A stretch of DNA of 64,000 nucleotides from WLXB01 sp040221475. Lineage in GTDB: Bacteria > Pseudomonadota > Alphaproteobacteria > Rhodospirillales > Rhodospirillaceae. Position numbers and translations under genes: made by a program. The notes under the pieces were generated by a model. It did no database searches, was not told the origin of the DNA, and saw nothing but the letters and a program-made list of their open reading frames with translations. Positions 61,512 to 64,000 of the stretch are shown piece by piece. Position 1 is the first letter of the stretch; each line of letters begins with the position of its first letter. The DNA lies in contig JAVKEJ010000058.1 in assembly GCA_040221475.1 (NCBI GenBank), positions 1 to 64,000 on the forward strand, written 5' to 3'.

Positions 61512-62078
61512 CTACTGAGGTGTGGGGACATCGCGTTGAATAAGATTCACACCAATACCATCATTGTCAAAAAACAGCATCTCATAGGATTGTGTTGCTG
61601 ACCCTTCCTGGGGAAACAGAATGAGTGGCGCAGACACGATGGGGTACCCCGCCGCTTTGACTTTTTCATAAATGCCAAAAATATCGTTGGTCAGAAACAC
61701 GACAGCGGCATCACCGGTTTGAGCATAGGTTTTGGGTTCAGGTTTTGGCGGTGATGTCTCTTCGATAAATTGAAAAAGACCTACATTTGCAAACACAGAA
61801 TCCCCGGATTGAAGGATCGCTAACTTTACTGGCTTTCCTTTAGTTCCAAGCACCGCATCTAAGCGCTCGCCCTCCAGGGTTCGTTCCACGCGCGGACGTA
61901 AACCCAGAATGTCCCGATACAGCTTTAGCGACTCATCCAAGTCCCGTACAAAATGCGTTGATCGCATGAGCGGAGAAAGAACGAAGTTATCGGGAATAGC
62001 AGGCTCTTGAGTCATAGCAGGCACGCCCCACAGTAATATGTTGATGATGATCAAAGAGTAAGGCAGAGATTTAGGCAT
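61512..62078 (-). CDS. Exported VOC-family (glyoxalase-fold) protein
   Basis: 188 aa. An N-terminal signal-like helix (LPYSLIIINILLWGVPAM) precedes a glyoxalase/bleomycin-resistance fold: MRSTHFVRDLDESLKLYRDILGLRP (His metal ligand) and the C-terminal SYEMLFFDNDGIGVNLIQ. The Glu in the last strand is changed to a hydrophobic/Asn pair in part, so metal chemistry is uncertain. Its ATG overlaps the tannase stop by 1 base, so both are translationally coupled and may share a substrate. Confidence 0.8.
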   Translation of the reverse strand: MPKSLPYSLIIINILLWGVPAMTQEPAIPDNFVLSPLMRSTHFVRDLDESLKLYRDILGLRPRVERTLEGERLDAVLGTKGKPVKLAILQSGDSVFANVGLFQFIEETSPPKPEPKTYAQTGDAAVVFLTNDIFGIYEKVKAAGYPIVSAPLILFPQEGSATQSYEMLFFDNDGIGVNLIQRDVPTPQ

Positions 62079-63676
62079 CAGAACCTCAAGGGCATAGGCG
62101 TAAAGTTTTCAGCGCGATCTGGATCACCTCGTCCCACATATCGCCCGGTGTAGGGATAATCGTAAACAGGCCGGGTTTTCAGTACTGTTTTAGGATCGAG
62201 TGGCCAGGCGCGGGCACCGGGGAGAGACGTATCGTTTTTACGACGGTATCCTATCACAGTGCCGGGTGATTTTTCAGTTTCGACCCAGGCCTCAATCTCT
62301 GACAGCCAGTCAAACGTATCTACGCCGGAACCGCCGCGACAGTGATTCATTCCAGGAACCAGATAGAGCCGTAGAAACGCGTCTGCCTCTTGTTCACCAC
62401 CAACAACACGTTCAACTTTTTTGACATAGTCAATAAGCGGCTCTGCATTAAGCATATCGTTGAGGCCTTGATAAGTGATCAATTTGCCGCCGCGACGTTT
62501 AAAATCTGTCAGATCTGGATTATTGGGAGCCGGTAATAAACCGCGCGTAAACAGCCGAGGATAGTCGCGGTCTAAATCAAACGTACCTGCGTCATAAGTG
62601 GGGCCGGGGTCATAATCGAACCAGGTGTACCTCAGGCGATCTTGGGCCATAGGTTCAAAGCGGCCACGCGCGCCGGCTTCATCTAAGATGTAGCGCATCA
62701 GTCCCAGCTCGCCACCTTTAGGCACACCCCAGCTCACGCGCAAACCATCGGACAAAAACGCCCCGGCATAGAGCCGTTCAACGACATTGATTTGCGCCGA
62801 CGTCAGACACGCTTCGGAACCATTCTCATCACAGCGCAAAACAGACAAGTCCGGTTCACAAGCCCACGGATCATCAATTACGCCATCGGCCAATCCGTCT
62901 GCGCCATCGCACTGCGCCATAACCGCATTATGCACCGTCGGAATTTGGCTTTGACCCAGAATAGCCAAACCATCAGAGGTTAAATTGGTGAGCGTTCGCC
63001 AAAAAATATTTATGTACGCCGGCTCGATACCTGCGGGCGCCCCCGCCACGATTCCATCGAAATGCCAAGGATACCGCTGGGCCAACATCAAACCCTGACG
63101 GCCACCGGTTGAGCACCCTCTCCAATACGCGCGATCAATACTCGTACCGTAATAGGCGGCCACAATTGCCTTAGAGGCCAACACCGCCTTGTGTGTGCCG
63201 CGATAGGCAAAATCCAATTCCTGTTCGGTATTGTTATAAGCCCACTCTCCGGATCTCATGATGGTGTTGTAGTCAGGCTCACCCCCCGTCCATTCAGCGG
63301 TGGCTAAAGGTGCGGAGCGGCCCATATCAGTGGTGGCCACAGCCGTGCCCCGAGACAATGGGTCGTCGGCATTTTCAATGATGCGAACACCGCACATGGT
63401 GCCGCACCCTTCCATATGAAAACGACCGTTCCAGTTTTCAGGTAGCCTAACCTGCACGCCCACTTGCGGGGCCGTATATCCGATGACATCGCAGTAAGCG
63501 GGCAATCCCTTCGCAGCAGGAACAAACCTTGTTCCGGTAATCTGTGTGGGCGCATCAGGCAAAGCAGACAAACTCAATTCTGCTAAATCTTTGCAAGACT
63601 GCTCATCAGCCTGCACCAAAAGCGAGCCAACCGTGTTGGCCAACAGCAATACAACAGATAGCACTAGCGGTTTCAT
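62078..63676 (-). CDS. Tannase/feruloyl-esterase family hydrolase
   Basis: 532 aa, secreted: signal peptide LSVVLLLANTVGSLLVQA. The catalytic Ser lies in WRGCSTGGRQGLMLAQRYPWHFDGIVAGAPA, the alpha/beta-hydrolase nucleophile elbow of the family; a C-terminal VPGMNHCRGGSGVDTF holds the catalytic His and a Cys of the family disulfide. It hydrolyses esters of gallic, ferulic or related acids, substrate not known. It is divergent from the partial Rieske gene and coupled to the VOC gene. Confidence 0.87.
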   Translation of the reverse strand: MKPLVLSVVLLLANTVGSLLVQADEQSCKDLAELSLSALPDAPTQITGTRFVPAAKGLPAYCDVIGYTAPQVGVQVRLPENWNGRFHMEGCGTMCGVRIIENADDPLSRGTAVATTDMGRSAPLATAEWTGGEPDYNTIMRSGEWAYNNTEQELDFAYRGTHKAVLASKAIVAAYYGTSIDRAYWRGCSTGGRQGLMLAQRYPWHFDGIVAGAPAGIEPAYINIFWRTLTNLTSDGLAILGQSQIPTVHNAVMAQCDGADGLADGVIDDPWACEPDLSVLRCDENGSEACLTSAQINVVERLYAGAFLSDGLRVSWGVPKGGELGLMRYILDEAGARGRFEPMAQDRLRYTWFDYDPGPTYDAGTFDLDRDYPRLFTRGLLPAPNNPDLTDFKRRGGKLITYQGLNDMLNAEPLIDYVKKVERVVGGEQEADAFLRLYLVPGMNHCRGGSGVDTFDWLSEIEAWVETEKSPGTVIGYRRKNDTSLPGARAWPLDPKTVLKTRPVYDYPYTGRYVGRGDPDRAENFTPMPLRF

Positions 63677-63728
63677 ACTTAATCCTCCCCTGATCTTGTT
63701 AAACTATAAGCTGGAATAGAAACGTCAA

Positions 63729-63749
63729 ACCATCCAACCAAAGGGTGGT
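63729..63749. promoter_or_regulatory. Imperfect inverted repeat between tannase and Rieske genes
   Basis: ACCATCC (63729-63735) can pair with GGGTGGT (63743-63749) with one G-T pair, in the 186-base divergent gap. It could be an operator for a regulator of both genes, but the match is short and no regulator gene is in view. Confidence 0.25.
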
Positions 63750-63862
63750 CAGTCTATTACGGCAAGAGATCTTTTAAGGACTCCCTTGCGTATGGAGTTT
63801 CAACAAAGTCACTCAGGTCTGCTATAAATAAATAGCGCCTTTGACCTAGGGGAGAGACCAAT

Positions 63863-64000
63863 ATGCTTTTGAATACATGGTATGTGGCTGGCGTGTCTGA
63901 AGACGTTAAAGACACCCCAAAGCAAGTGAAACTGCTCTCCAATGATTTCGTCCTCTTTCGTGACGAAGCGGGTACTCTTCATTGCTTATCCGACATTTGT
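63863..64000 (+). CDS. Rieske 2Fe-2S protein, N-terminal fragment (cut by window end)
   Basis: 46 codons are visible, from the ATG at 63863 with a ggggagag Shine-Dalgarno (63849-63856) to the right edge. NTWYVAGVSEDV is the usual start of ring-hydroxylating Rieske oxygenase alpha subunits, and VLFRDEAGTLHCLSDIC leads to where the first Cys-x-His site would come. The fragment is too short to tell the class. Next to a tannase-type esterase it fits aromatic acid degradation. Confidence 0.72.
   Translation, partial: MLLNTWYVAGVSEDVKDTPKQVKLLSNDFVLFRDEAGTLHCLSDIC

Overview
The window looks like a chromosomal core segment of an alphaproteobacterium, most like the Rhodospirillales and their relatives. 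The reasons are the gene orders mitofilin-hemY, tsaB-rimI near a MucR regulator and a Fur-type regulator lacking the CxxC pair, miaB-phoH-ybeY-corC-lnt, metK-trmB-rimP-nusA-ylxR-infB-rbfA-truB-rpsO-pnp, rsmI-yraN, and hisB-hisH-hisA-hisF-hisE-HIT. Base composition is moderate and fairly even. I found no tRNA, rRNA, CRISPR array, phage or insertion sequence. The species cannot be named from the sequence alone.

Layout. 1-4.9 kb: a mitofilin-like inner-membrane protein cut by the left edge and carrying a long Glu-Pro repeat, then hemY, a D-Ala-D-Ala dipeptidase, tsaB and rimI. 4.9-7.9 kb: MucR, Fur and a probable ornithine-lipid pair (olsB-olsA). 7.9-13.4 kb: an overlapping run miaB-phoH-ybeY-corC-lnt. 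13.4-25.7 kb: an XRE regulator and terminator, then metK, trmB and the translation/transcription cluster rimP to pnp, with structured leaders before metK, rimP and pnp. 25.7-30.3 kb: mixed metabolic genes, including a panD with a C-terminal extension, an MmcB-like nuclease fold and an I78-type inhibitor lipoprotein that ends an operon with hldE and a UDP-glucuronate decarboxylase-like gene (to 32.7 kb).

32.9-35.4 kb holds two adjacent paralogues that look like catalytically dead EAL (cyclic-di-GMP phosphodiesterase fold) proteins; this is the most unusual protein-level feature. 35.7-46.6 kb: a SYLF protein, the lpoA/rsmI divergent pair, yraN, a SirB1-type protein, gshB, an MscS channel, an alpha-E/ATP-grasp pair and comM. 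46.6-52.1 kb: a flavin monooxygenase, a secreted unknown protein, and the histidine operon on the minus strand. 52.3-57.9 kb: a second XRE paralogue, an orphan OmpR-type regulator, ribA, an unknown protein, a YkuD transpeptidase, a YggS protein and a ThiE/TenI-like protein. 57.9-64 kb: an outer-membrane protein with repeat elements upstream, a rimB-rimK-aspartoacylase-like cassette, then a VOC protein, a tannase-family esterase and the start of a Rieske protein, which suggest aromatic ester or ring catabolism.

Most of the window is ordinary housekeeping DNA. The parts that merit a second look are the dead-EAL pair, the three-way-junction candidate RNA before rimP, the RimK cassette, the extended PanD, and several untested inverted or direct repeats in leaders. 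All function calls come from motif and gene-order recognition by eye; no database search was run.
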